DNA of 53,681 nucleotides from JADHLJ01 sp038116915 (GTDB lineage: Bacteria; Pseudomonadota; Alphaproteobacteria; Thalassobaculales; Thalassobaculaceae), in contig JAYOEU010000006.1 of NCBI GenBank assembly GCA_038116915.1, positions 1-53,681 of the forward strand, read 5' to 3'. Positions 26,780-35,738 of this stretch are shown here, piece by piece; positions within the stretch are counted from its first letter, which is position 1, and each line of letters starts with the position of its first letter. A model generated the notes under the pieces. The model was not told where the DNA came from. It did no database searches and saw only the letters and a list, made by a program, of their open reading frames with translations. The translations under genes and the position numbers were made by a program.

Positions 26780-26892
26780 GCCCTGGCGCAAGGCAGGGCC
26801 TGGTCCCGATGCTTCCGCCTGCCCAATTCCGTCTACCATTGCGGCTTTTCACGCTGAGCGTTCCGTTTCTCGGCCCTGCCTTGCGCCAGGGC
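26780..26892. repeat. Perfect 21-base inverted repeat with 71-base spacer
   Basis: GCCCTGGCGCAAGGCAGGGC plus one C at 26780-26800 is exactly reverse-complementary to 26872-26892. The arms enclose 71 bases that contain a small ACGCTCAGCGT hairpin on the minus strand. It lies between two genes of the minus-strand catabolic set, beginning 19 bases after the LLM stop. No target duplication is evident next to the arms and the loop did not match an RNA family I know. It could be a small mobile element, a transcription barrier or a structured leader. Confidence 0.8.
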
Positions 26893-26911
26893 GACGGAGC
26901 CAAAAAATGCG

Positions 26912-27976
26912 TCACGCCTTGGCCGCATCCACCTCGGCGACCAGTTCCCGCACCCGGGGGATCAGTTCGGCGCCGTATTGTTCGGCATCGGGGCGCGGGT
27001 CATAGCCGCGGATCAAGAGGCTGGTCGCGCCGAGCTTGTAGTATTCCACCATCGCCTCGGCCACCGTGTCCGGCGTGCCGACCAGGGCCGTCGAATTGCC
27101 GCGCGCGCCGGTGGCGACGGCGAGCTTGGTCCACAGACAGCGGTCATGCACCTCACCCCCGGCGGCGGCGGCCAGCAGCCGCTGGGAGCCGACATTCTCA
27201 GGCCGCGGGGCCGGGGCACCGCCGCGCATCCGAAGCACCCGGTCGAGGATCTCGCGCGCCCGGTCCCAGGCCTTGTCCTCGGTCTCGGCGAGGATCGGCC
27301 GGGTCGAGAGGCTGAAGGTCGGATTGCGGCCCGCGGAGCCGTCGGTGACGCGCTTCATGAAGGCGGCGGTCTCCTTCAACGGTTCGCCCCAGAGCATGAA
27401 GACATCCAACTCCGGCGCCAGGGCGGCGATCGCCGCATCGGATCCACCGCCGCCATAGACCGGGATATGCGGCTGCCGGGCGCAGCGGATCGCCGAGTAG
27501 GTGCCCTTCGTGCGATAGAACTCACCCTCGTGATCGAAGGGTGCTTCGGCGGTCCAGGTCTTGCGCAGAAGCTGGATATATTCGGTCGAGCGGCGATAGC
27601 GCATGGCATGGTCTGAGTGATCGGCGTCCTTGGCCTGATCAGCGTCGCTGCCGCCGGCGATGATGTGGACCGCAAGCCGTCCGCCGGAAAGCTGGTCCAG
27701 GGTCGCGAGCTTGCGGGCCGCCAGCGGCGGGGCGATGAACCCGGGCCGGTGAGCGAGCAGGAAGCTCAGCTTTTCCGTGACCATCGCGGCCTGGGCGCCG
27801 ATCATGAAACCGTCCGGCGCGTCGCTGAAATAGCCGATCAGGACCCGATCGAAATCGGCCTTTTCATGGATTCGCGCGGTCTCGGCCACGGTTCCGGCAT
27901 CGAAGACCGGACCTTGCGGCGGGATCATTTCGGAGGAGATCTGCGGCGCGATCCAACCGATCATTTCAACGGGCAT
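26912..27976 (-). CDS. LLM-class FMNH2-dependent monooxygenase, alkanesulfonate monooxygenase-like
   Basis: The 354-residue protein resembles SsuD: FDRVLIGYFSDAPDGFMIGAQAAMVTEKLSFLLAHRPGFIAPPLAARKLATLDQLSGGRLAVHIIAGG covers about 44-112. Then come HSDHAMRYRRSTEYIQLLRKTW and IPVYGGGGSDAAI. The latter and the HxxRYxRxxE-type segment are characteristic of the SsuD/DszA-related branch. It would oxidise a sulfonate or a carbonyl compound with reduced FMN, but no reductase gene is adjacent. ATG 27976 with GAGGA upstream is chosen over a longer frame that runs into the preceding gene. It follows the NTF2-like gene by 13 bases. Confidence 0.85.
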   Translation of the reverse strand: MPVEMIGWIAPQISSEMIPPQGPVFDAGTVAETARIHEKADFDRVLIGYFSDAPDGFMIGAQAAMVTEKLSFLLAHRPGFIAPPLAARKLATLDQLSGGRLAVHIIAGGSDADQAKDADHSDHAMRYRRSTEYIQLLRKTWTAEAPFDHEGEFYRTKGTYSAIRCARQPHIPVYGGGGSDAAIAALAPELDVFMLWGEPLKETAAFMKRVTDGSAGRNPTFSLSTRPILAETEDKAWDRAREILDRVLRMRGGAPAPRPENVGSQRLLAAAAGGEVHDRCLWTKLAVATGARGNSTALVGTPDTVAEAMVEYYKLGATSLLIRGYDPRPDAEQYGAELIPRVRELVAEVDAAKA

Positions 27977-27989
27977 GAAACCGTCCTCG

Positions 27990-28394
27990 TTACTGCAGCC
28001 TCCGGCCGGTGTCCCGCTCCGGCGCCGGCAGCCGAGCGGCGGGCGAGGCTTGGTGATGCACCATGCGCCAGCCGCCGGCTTCCTTGACAAAGATATTGGT
28101 GGCAACCAGCGCGCCCTGGCCGATCCGCTCGTAACACGTGACCAGGCAGGTATCGTCGGACAGGAAATGCGTTTTGGCACCCTGGCAGGCGATGCTCGGC
28201 GATCCGGGCCCTGACAGGATGTTGGCCCAGCTCTCCATCACCGCGTCATAGCCCGCGAGCGGTGCCCAGCCCGGATGGATACAGACCACTGGCGCCTCGC
28301 GCGACCACAGGGCCTCCAGCGCCCCCAGATCACGGGTGGTGAAGGCGTTGTAGAACGCGTCATTGGCGAACAGGACCGCAGCTTCCTCGCTCAT
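27990..28394 (-). CDS. SnoaL/NTF2-like family protein
   Basis: The 134-residue protein is a cone-shaped NTF2-fold protein: AVLFANDAFYNAFTTRDLGALEALWSREAPVVCIHPGWAPLAGYDAVMESWANIL at 6-60, then CLVTCYERIGQGALVATNIFVKEAGGWRMVHHQAS. The C-terminal WRMVHHQAS is typical. Some relatives are cyclases, dehydratases or epoxide hydrolases, but most members are of unknown function. It lies 12 bases after the SDR and 13 bases before the LLM gene, so it is probably cotranslated as part of the same pathway. Confidence 0.85.
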   Translation of the reverse strand: MSEEAAVLFANDAFYNAFTTRDLGALEALWSREAPVVCIHPGWAPLAGYDAVMESWANILSGPGSPSIACQGAKTHFLSDDTCLVTCYERIGQGALVATNIFVKEAGGWRMVHHQASPAARLPAPERDTGRRLQ

Positions 28395-28406
28395 CGGCGC
28401 GGGTCC

Positions 28407-29156
<750 letters not shown>

Positions 29157-29178
29157 CGTGAACTCCTAAATCGGTTCC

Positions 29179-30330
29179 TCAGAGCCGAGCTCCGACCGCC
29201 GCCGCGGCGGTTTTCTCGAAATGATGCAGGGCCGGCTCGTTCCGACCGTAGACGATGTGGTCCTGGGCGCCGGAAAGCATGCCGGACTGGATACCTTCGC
29301 CGGCGGGAAAATCCTCGGTCTCGACGGTGCGCAGGACCAGATCCAGATTCCGTTTCCAATGCTCCCGCGCGCTGTCGGACGTGGCCGGCTCGGGGATGTA
29401 GAACTCGAGATAGACCTTGCACTCGTCCGGCTTTCCTTCGACCGGATAGATCCGCCAGATCTCGTAATGGTCGATCTGCGCCACTACGACGGTGTTTGGG
29501 AACAGCAGATAGATTATCGCCGAATGCTTCACGAGGTCCCAATCGGTCTGGGCCTGCTCGCGCATCTCGACGATGCCCCGGCGCGGGAAGATTTCGCGCA
29601 GGTTCTGTCCGAAGCCGTCGACCACGCTGAGGTTGGGAAAGAAGATGGGCCCCACGGTTTCCTTGTGCAGGATCGGGAAGTGATACGGCTCGAGGAACGT
29701 GTCGACGGCGATCTTCCAGTTCATCTTCCAGTGGCCGAGTCTGGTGTCGTGATGGTGGTATGTTCCGAAGCCGAAATTCGCCAGTTCCTCGTCCAACCCC
29801 TCGAGATTCGGGCTCGGGTCGGCGGAGATTTCCGGACGCGGCGCCACCCAGATCATGCCGTGGCGCTCCTCCAGCGGTAGTTCGGTGAGGCCGTACAGAG
29901 CCTGCTCGACTCCGGTGAAATTGCGCCGGTCGGGGATGCCGACCAGGAGGCCGTTGGTATCGTAGGTCCAGCCGTGATACGGGCAGGTGAAGCGGCGTCC
30001 GGCCTTGCCGCAGCCCTCCACCAGACGCGCGCCGCGATGCCGGCAGACATTGAGATAGGCCCGCGCCTTGCCGTCCGAATCCCGTGTCACCAGGATCGGC
30101 ACGCCGAGATCGTCATTGGTCAGGAAATCGCCCGGTTCCGGGATCCGGCCGGACAGGCCGACATATTGCGGCATGCCGAGGAACAGTTGCTTCCATTCCC
30201 GCTCCAGCCGGTCCGGGCAGGTGAAGGCGGTGATGCTGTTATGGGCCACCGCGTCGACCGTGTCGGTGGTCTTGGCGTCAAGGTGCGCCAGGATGCGTTT
30301 CGAGAGCGCGATCTGAGTCTCTTGCAGCAT
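29179..30330 (-). CDS. Rieske non-haem iron oxygenase, alpha subunit
   Basis: The 383-residue oxygenase has the Rieske [2Fe-2S] ligands C96/H98 (NVCRHRGARL) and C116/H119 (TCPYHGWTY). The mononuclear iron site is in WKIAVDTFLEPYHFPILH, with bridging D210 and ligands H217 and H222. It resembles oxygenase components of the phenylpropionate/carnitine-type group. Neither a beta subunit nor a ferredoxin or reductase gene is adjacent, so electrons must come from partners encoded elsewhere. It lies 29 bases after the first SDR. The substrate is unknown; the two SDR neighbours fit processing of a hydroxylated product. Confidence 0.92.
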   Translation of the reverse strand: MLQETQIALSKRILAHLDAKTTDTVDAVAHNSITAFTCPDRLEREWKQLFLGMPQYVGLSGRIPEPGDFLTNDDLGVPILVTRDSDGKARAYLNVCRHRGARLVEGCGKAGRRFTCPYHGWTYDTNGLLVGIPDRRNFTGVEQALYGLTELPLEERHGMIWVAPRPEISADPSPNLEGLDEELANFGFGTYHHHDTRLGHWKMNWKIAVDTFLEPYHFPILHKETVGPIFFPNLSVVDGFGQNLREIFPRRGIVEMREQAQTDWDLVKHSAIIYLLFPNTVVVAQIDHYEIWRIYPVEGKPDECKVYLEFYIPEPATSDSAREHWKRNLDLVLRTVETEDFPAGEGIQSGMLSGAQDHIVYGRNEPALHHFEKTAAAAVGARL

Positions 30331-30359
30331 GGCGATATTCTCCGAGGGCCGCCGGAATC

Positions 30360-31124
30360 TTAGAGGAAGACCGTGCCGCCATCGACCATGATGGTCTGAC
30401 CGGTGACGAATTTAGAGGCGTCGCTGGCCAGATACAGCACGGTTCCGGACAGATCCTCGACCTGCAGATTACGCTTCAGTGCCTGGCCGGAGGCAATCAC
30501 CTCGGCCGCCCGGTCGAGCTTTTCGCCGAAGAACTCGCTTGTCCCCTCGGTCATCACCGCCGAGGGGCCGATGGCGTTGACCCGTATCCAGTCGCGCCCG
30601 AGCTCGCGGGCGAGCGAGCGGGTCATGCCGATCACCGCCGCCTTCGATGTCGAATAATGCAGCCCGAAGGGCAAGCCGGCGACGGCGGCAAGCGACGAGA
30701 TATTGATGATCGAGCCTGATTTCTGTGCCTTCATCGGCCCGATTACCGCCTTGCAGCAGCGCCAGATGCCGTTGACGTTCACGTCCATGCAGGCATTCCA
30801 GTCATCGGCCGGAAGGCTCTCGAACCGCCCGCCCTTGAGCGAGCCGTACAATGCGGCGTTGTTGACCAGAACGTCGATGCGCCCGAACTCGGCCATCGCC
30901 CGTTCGGCCATGGCATCGCAGCTTGCCTGGTCGCGTACATCAAGCGCGACGGCGATGCCGCTGCCTCCCGCCGCCTTGATCGCGGCCACGGTGCCGGCGC
31001 AGTCCAGCACGTCGCCGGCCACCACATTGGCGCCCGCCGCCGCCAGTTTCTCCGCATATTCCCGGCCGAGGCCCCGTCCGGCTCCGGTGACGATGGCGGT
31101 CTTCCCCTTGAGATCGGCTGTCAT
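30360..31124 (-). CDS. Short-chain dehydrogenase/reductase, first gene of the catabolic set
   Basis: The 254-residue SDR has TGAGRGLGREYAEKL at 14-28, NNAALYG, and the active site NISSLAAVAGLPFGLHYSTSKAA with Ser, Tyr and Lys. The acidic GDVLDCAG after beta-2 indicates NAD preference. The C-terminus KFVTGQTIMVDGGTVFL is canonical. It is the promoter-proximal member of the minus-strand set that runs to 25504, and the divergent spacer upstream contains a nested inverted repeat. Confidence 0.92.
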   Translation of the reverse strand: MTADLKGKTAIVTGAGRGLGREYAEKLAAAGANVVAGDVLDCAGTVAAIKAAGGSGIAVALDVRDQASCDAMAERAMAEFGRIDVLVNNAALYGSLKGGRFESLPADDWNACMDVNVNGIWRCCKAVIGPMKAQKSGSIINISSLAAVAGLPFGLHYSTSKAAVIGMTRSLARELGRDWIRVNAIGPSAVMTEGTSEFFGEKLDRAAEVIASGQALKRNLQVEDLSGTVLYLASDASKFVTGQTIMVDGGTVFL

Positions 31125-31189
31125 GAGTCGTTTCCTGTGTCAGTGCGACGCTTCGCGGCGCCGTTCGATATGGGATTGAGGGTAATCAT

Positions 31190-31248
31190 ACCGCGCGCCA
31201 AGCCAAGCTGAAATCGTCTTGGCTGGCATTTCCCGAGCGGCGCGCGGT
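31190..31248. repeat. Nested inverted repeat in the divergent spacer
   Basis: ACCGCGCGCC at 31190-31199 is exactly complementary to GGCGCGCGGT at 31239-31248, and inside it AGCCAAG (31201-31207) pairs with CTTGGCT (31218-31224). The element lies in the 213-base spacer between the first catabolic SDR and the DUF302 gene, where it could be an operator or a structured leader. There is no poly-T tract to make it a terminator. Confidence 0.55.
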
Positions 31249-31337
31249 CCGCACCTCACGAATAGTTCACTTGGCGGACCACGGGCGCGAAGGAAAAGAT
31301 TGACCGAAGCGACTCTGTTCGATCACGGGAGCTCTCC

Positions 31338-31811
31338 ATGAAATCGATTGCCACCGGTCTTGCCCTTCTGATTTTGACCGCCGTATCGGCGTCGGCGGAA
31401 AACCCGGCGCCCTATTCGGGCATGGTTACCGTTGAGACCCACAAACGCTTCGAGGACTTCGTGAAAACAGTTGAGCCGGCGATACGACAGCATGACTTCA
31501 ACATCGTCGGAATCGCATGCGGCAGTTGCGCGGTGAAATCGCTCGGCAAGACCATCCCCGGCAACCGCGTGTTCTTCTTCTTCGCGCCGCGCTATGCGAT
31601 CCGCATGCTGACCGCCAGCACGGCGGCGGGCATCGAAGCGCCGATCCGGCTCTATGTGACCGAGAACCCGGACGGCACCGCCCTGGTGACCTACCGGCTG
31701 CCGAGCCATGTCTTCGGCGCCTATGAGGTCGCGGAACTGACTCGGATGGGCGAGGAGCTGGATGGGATGGTGGGCACGATCCTGGCCTCGGCCCTGGCGG
31801 CGACCAAGTAG
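31338..31811 (+). CDS. Secreted DUF302-domain protein
   Basis: The 157-residue protein has an N-terminal signal peptide (MKSIATGLALLILTAVSASA) and then a DUF302 domain: VTVETHKRFEDFVKTVEPAIRQHDFNIVG, RVFFFFAPRYAIRMLTASTAAGIEAPIRLYVTENPDGTALVTYRLPSHVF. The family is a small alpha/beta fold without an agreed function and is often periplasmic. GGGAG precedes the start. Fifty bases downstream lies the PhyH gene on the same strand; a shared transcript is likely but a functional link is not evident. Confidence 0.85.
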   Translation: MKSIATGLALLILTAVSASAENPAPYSGMVTVETHKRFEDFVKTVEPAIRQHDFNIVGIACGSCAVKSLGKTIPGNRVFFFFAPRYAIRMLTASTAAGIEAPIRLYVTENPDGTALVTYRLPSHVFGAYEVAELTRMGEELDGMVGTILASALAATK

Positions 31812-31860
31812 GGAATTGCCCGTCCGGCAGGTCGGCGATAGCCTCGGGTGCGGAGGCACC

Positions 31861-32643
31861 ATGAAGCTGAACAACTCCGAATTGGCCCGGTTTCGCGAGC
31901 GGGGATATGTCGTCGCGCCGGGCTTCCTCGCCGTGGATGAGATCGCCCATCTCAGGGCCTGCTACATGGAAACCGTCGAGCGGCTGCGCGCGGAGCGGTC
32001 CCTGGAGAATGTCCAGTCCGGAGGTGATCGGGACGAGGATTTCCAAGTCTATCAGATTCGCACCGCGCATCTCCAGCATCCGGTCTTCCGCATGCTGATT
32101 CACGACACGCGGCTTCTGGATCTGGTGGAGGGACTGATCGGTCCGGACATCCGGTTGGTGCACTATCAGGGCCTCTACAAACCGCCTCATACCGGCGGAA
32201 TGATCGGCTGGCACCAGGACAACCGATACTTCGAGGTCGAGGCCGACAAGACCATCAGCGTCTGGCTGGCGCTGGATGACGCGACTGTCGAGAACGGCTG
32301 CATGTGGTATCTGCCGCACGCTCATGACCGGATGCTGGAACACCGCCAGCTCTGGGACACCGACCGCAAGAAGGGCTTCTATTTCGCCATCGACGAGATC
32401 GACGAGACGACGGCCGAACCGGCGCCGGTTCCGGCCGGCGGCTTGTCGATCCATCATTGTCTGGTTCCTCACAAGTCGTTGAAAAACGAGACGGACCGGC
32501 CTCGGCGTGGTCTCGCCATGCATTTCATGGATGCCAAGGCGCCGGACCCCGGTTTCCTGAAGCGCGGCCTCCCGTCCGGCGCGACGCCGCTGCTGCGCGG
32601 CCGGGCAAATCCGGACACGATTCTGGGCCGCGGCCTCGCCTAG
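31861..32643 (+). CDS. Phytanoyl-CoA dioxygenase (PhyH) family protein
   Basis: The 260-residue 2-oxoglutarate/Fe(II) oxygenase opens LARFRERGYVVAPGFLAVDEI at 8-28, the usual PhyH start. It has H118 and D120 in GWHQDNRYFEVE as iron ligands, and later VWLALDDATVENGCMWYLPHAH. GGLSIHHCLVPHKSLKN gives the distal His, and RPRRGLAMHFM the 2-oxoglutarate arginine. Bacterial members hydroxylate varied small molecules, including ectoine and secondary metabolites. ATG 31861 with GGAGG upstream is chosen over a frame-extending ATG at 31762 that overlaps the DUF302 gene. It precedes transporter A by 277 bases. Confidence 0.88.
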   Translation: MKLNNSELARFRERGYVVAPGFLAVDEIAHLRACYMETVERLRAERSLENVQSGGDRDEDFQVYQIRTAHLQHPVFRMLIHDTRLLDLVEGLIGPDIRLVHYQGLYKPPHTGGMIGWHQDNRYFEVEADKTISVWLALDDATVENGCMWYLPHAHDRMLEHRQLWDTDRKKGFYFAIDEIDETTAEPAPVPAGGLSIHHCLVPHKSLKNETDRPRRGLAMHFMDAKAPDPGFLKRGLPSGATPLLRGRANPDTILGRGLA

Positions 32644-32920
32644 AGCGGTCCGGATCCGGGTCCCCGCGACGCGATCGCAAGGGCCGCCTTCCCCTGAAAA
32701 TCCCATTCACACCTGTACAGACCGGGGCGCGGTGCTTTAGGGTTTGAGCCAGGAGCTGGCTCGCGTGGAGCTTTGGTTTGATCCACCGTCTCCAATTTTC
32801 CCGCGTGATCCGGACGGGTAGGGCTGTCGGAATTCGACAAATTTCGCCGGTCTGAAGCCATTGCCCGGCTTGGCTAAGTCACAGACTGGGCGGACAAAAA
32901 GCCATGGGAGGCGAAATTCA
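32644..32920. other. Leader region of transporter A
   Basis: This 277-base stretch between the PhyH gene and the binding-protein gene holds no gene. The composition turns more AT-rich after about 32760, as expected for a promoter and leader, but no consensus boxes can be assigned with confidence. The ribosome site GGGAGG lies at 32906-32911. Confidence 0.4.
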
Positions 32921-34645
32921 ATGAGTGACAAAAAAATTCTTAACCGCGATCCGAGGCGCTACACGCTGGCGACGGAGCGCGCCTATGGGGCGGATACCCA
33001 CAGCTATCTTCCCGAATTGTGCGATCAGCTGAAAACCCGCAAGATCGACCGGCGCGATTTCCTGCGTCAGGCGGCCCTGCTTGGCATGACGACGAGCGCC
33101 GCTTATGCGATGGCCGATGTCTTGACCGGTGATGCGCCGATCCGCTCGGCTCAGGCGGCAACGCCGAAGGCCGGTGGAGCGCTGAAAGTTTCCATGCGGG
33201 TCCAGGAGATGACCGACCCGGCCAGCTTCGACTGGGTCGAGAAATCCAATGTGGCGCGCTTTATCGTCGAGCATCTGACCCGGACCCGGGCCGACAATGT
33301 CACGGTCCCCTATCTCGCCAAGAGCTGGGAAGCCTCCGACGATCTGAAGACCTGGGTCTTCCATCTGAAGGAAGGCGTGAAATGGTCGAACGGCGACGAC
33401 TTCACCTCGGCCGACGTGGCGCACACCGTCAACCGCTGGCTCGATCCGGCGACCGGCTCGTCCAATCTCGACCTGTTCGGAGCCATGGTCGAGGAAGGCA
33501 AGGACGGCAAGAAGCGTGGCATCGCGAACGCCGTCGAGGTTGTGGACTCTCACACCATCAAGTTCAACCTCAAGCAGGCCGCGCTGGCCATGCCGGAGAA
33601 CTTCTACAACTACCCGACGGCGATCGTGCACAAGGGCTTCGGCGCGGATTACGACGCCGATCTGTCGAAGAACCCGATCGGCACCGGCCCGTGCGAACTG
33701 GCGGACTTCTCGATCGGCGAGCGGGCGATCCTGAAGAAGCGCGCCGGCGCCTATCACGATGGTGCCTTCCACCTCGACGAAATCCAGTATTTCGATCACG
33801 GCGAGGACACCAATGCCTGGATCGCGGCTCTGGCCTCGCAGCAGGTCGACATGGTCTATCGCGTCCCCAATGACGCCATTGAGACGGTCAAGCGTCTTCC
33901 CTTCGTGAACATCCATGAGGCGACCACGGCCCAGACGGCGGTCATGCGCTTCCGGGTCACCGAGAAGCCGTTCGACGATGTCCGCGTGCGTCAGGCGATC
34001 GCCGCTTGCATGGATCACAAGGAGATCCTGGACAAGGCCTTCAAGGGCCTCGGCCAGATCGCCGAGAACCACCATGTCTGCCCGATCCATCCCGACTACG
34101 CGGCCCTGCCGCCGCTCAAGCGGGACATCGAGAAGGCCAAGAAGCTATTGGCCGAGGCCGGCCATGGCGGTGGCCTGACCGTCGAGATCGCCAATGGCGA
34201 TACCGAGGGATCCTGGATGACCGACGCCTGCGCCATCTTCAAAAGCCAGGCCGAGGCCGCCGGTATCACCATCAACATCAACAAGATGCCGGCCAACCAG
34301 TATTGGGAAGTCTGGGACAAGGCGCCGTGGGGCTACACGGCCTGGACCCATCGTCCGCTCGGCACCATGGTGCTCGGCCTTGCCTATCGCAAGGGCGTGC
34401 CGTGGAACGAGGCGGCCTACGACAATCCCAAGTTCGACGCCGCGCTGGACGATGCCGAGGGCACCCTCGACGTCAACGAGCGCAAGAAGAAAATGGCGGT
34501 TTGCGAGAAGCTCATCCAAGACGACGCGATCATCCCGCAGCCGTTCTGGCGTTCGGTCTTCAAGGCGACCAACAAGAAGGTCAAGGGCTTCAAGACCCAC
34601 CCGACGCTGTACCATCAATTCCAGGATGTCTGGTTGGACAGCTAA
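32921..34645 (+). CDS. Tat-exported peptide/nickel-family ABC substrate-binding protein (transporter A)
   Basis: The 574-residue protein belongs to the SBP family 5 (DppA/OppA/NikA-like). Its export signal is unusual: a 40-residue hydrophilic N-terminus precedes the twin-arginine motif DRRDFLRQ (R44/R45), a moderate hydrophobic stretch and AQAA at the cleavage site. The mature part has YLAKSWEASDDLKTWVFHLKEGVKWSNGDDFTSADVAHTVNRWLDP and later VRQAIAACMDHKEIL, both family hallmarks. GGGAGG precedes ATG 32921. It is followed by a hairpin terminator and then two permease genes and a fused ATPase gene. Oligopeptides, opines or similar compounds are possible ligands. Confidence 0.92.
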   Translation: MSDKKILNRDPRRYTLATERAYGADTHSYLPELCDQLKTRKIDRRDFLRQAALLGMTTSAAYAMADVLTGDAPIRSAQAATPKAGGALKVSMRVQEMTDPASFDWVEKSNVARFIVEHLTRTRADNVTVPYLAKSWEASDDLKTWVFHLKEGVKWSNGDDFTSADVAHTVNRWLDPATGSSNLDLFGAMVEEGKDGKKRGIANAVEVVDSHTIKFNLKQAALAMPENFYNYPTAIVHKGFGADYDADLSKNPIGTGPCELADFSIGERAILKKRAGAYHDGAFHLDEIQYFDHGEDTNAWIAALASQQVDMVYRVPNDAIETVKRLPFVNIHEATTAQTAVMRFRVTEKPFDDVRVRQAIAACMDHKEILDKAFKGLGQIAENHHVCPIHPDYAALPPLKRDIEKAKKLLAEAGHGGGLTVEIANGDTEGSWMTDACAIFKSQAEAAGITININKMPANQYWEVWDKAPWGYTAWTHRPLGTMVLGLAYRKGVPWNEAAYDNPKFDAALDDAEGTLDVNERKKKMAVCEKLIQDDAIIPQPFWRSVFKATNKKVKGFKTHPTLYHQFQDVWLDS

Positions 34646-34660
34646 GACCAAGACGACGAC

Positions 34661-34686
34661 ACACGGGGGCTTTCGGGCCCCCGTGT
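34661..34686 (+). terminator. Hairpin between binding protein and permease genes (attenuating terminator)
   Basis: ACACGGGGGC at 34661-34670 pairs perfectly with GCCCCCGTGT at 34677-34686 around a six-base loop, and a short T-rich stretch (TGCTTTCT) follows. It starts 15 bases after the binding-protein stop. Such hairpins partly stop transcription or protect the upstream mRNA, giving more binding protein than permease. The T tract is weak, so read-through is expected. Confidence 0.75.
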
Positions 34687-34794
34687 TGCTTTCTCGATCG
34701 CCCCCGCGGCAAGCTATCCGCGTAAACAAATAAAACGTCGACGAGACAACGAGGGCGCGAAAATCGCTCTCGAATGGGGAACCGGGAGACGATC

Positions 34795-35727
34795 ATGCTC
34801 CAACTGATTATGCGACGCATCGGCATGATGATCTTGATCATGCTCGTGGTCGCGCTTTTGCTATTCATGATCAATGAAGGCGATCCACGACTGATCGCGC
34901 GCAGCGTCCTCGGACCATACGCGCAGGACGATCAGCTTCAACTCTGGATCGAGCAGAACGGCTATGACCGTTCGATGTTCATACGATATTTCGAGTGGAT
35001 AGGACGGGTTCTGACCGGCGATCTCGGCAACTCGATCATCTACAAGCGTCCGGTCAGCGAGATCTTTTGGGATCGGCTCGGCAATACCGGCATTCTAGCC
35101 GGCGTCACCTTCGTGATCATGGTGATCGTCGCCCTGGTGCTCGGCGTGCTGGCCGGCATGAAGGAAGGCTCGCCCCAGGATCGGGTGATCTCGGTTCTTT
35201 CAATCGCCACCACCTCGGTGCCGGAATACGCCAGCGCGGTCATCCTCGCCGGCATCTTCGTGTTCTGGCTCGGCTGGCTCCCCGGCACCTCGTCAATGAC
35301 CTCGGGCTTCAACGTCGTCGAGCTGATCCTGCCGGTGATGGTGCTGACGCTCTATGGTTTCGGCTATATCGCCCGGATGACCCGCGCCTCGATGGCCGAG
35401 GTGATGACCACGCCGTATATCCGCACGGCGGTGCTGAAGGGATTGCCCTACAAGCACATCATCATGAGACACGCCCTGCGCAACGCGCTGATCGCGCCGT
35501 TCACGGTGATCATGCTGCAGATCAACTGGCTGCTCTCCGGCGTTGTCGTGACGGAATTCGCCTTCGGATACAAGGGTTTCGGCGCTCTTCTGTTGGAGGC
35601 GGCGCTGCGCCGGGACATCTTCGTGATCGAGGCCTGCGGCATTGCTGCGGTGTTCGTCGCGGTCTTCACTCAAACCATCGGTGATCTCGGGTACACGTAT
35701 CTCAACCCGAGAATCCGGTTCAAGTAG
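34795..35727 (+). CDS. ABC transporter permease, DppB type (transporter A)
   Basis: The 310-residue inner-membrane protein has six predicted helices: MLQLIMRRIGMMILIMLVVA at the N-terminus, then GDLGNSIIYKRPVSEIFWDRLGNT, and the ATPase-coupling loop EVMTTPYIRTAVLKGLPYKHIIMRHALRNALI. ATG 34795 with GGGAG six bases upstream is preferred over the in-frame ATG at 34774. It is followed 11 bases later by the second permease. It forms the translocation pore with that protein. Confidence 0.92.
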   Translation: MLQLIMRRIGMMILIMLVVALLLFMINEGDPRLIARSVLGPYAQDDQLQLWIEQNGYDRSMFIRYFEWIGRVLTGDLGNSIIYKRPVSEIFWDRLGNTGILAGVTFVIMVIVALVLGVLAGMKEGSPQDRVISVLSIATTSVPEYASAVILAGIFVFWLGWLPGTSSMTSGFNVVELILPVMVLTLYGFGYIARMTRASMAEVMTTPYIRTAVLKGLPYKHIIMRHALRNALIAPFTVIMLQINWLLSGVVVTEFAFGYKGFGALLLEAALRRDIFVIEACGIAAVFVAVFTQTIGDLGYTYLNPRIRFK

Positions 35728-35738
35728 GAGGTGGGACC

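Noticed and set aside
26780..26892. SRP RNA or riboswitch inside the inverted repeat
   Set aside because: The GGAAG-containing loop lacks the conserved SRP core (GGAAGGAAGCAGCC), and no riboswitch consensus could be fitted.
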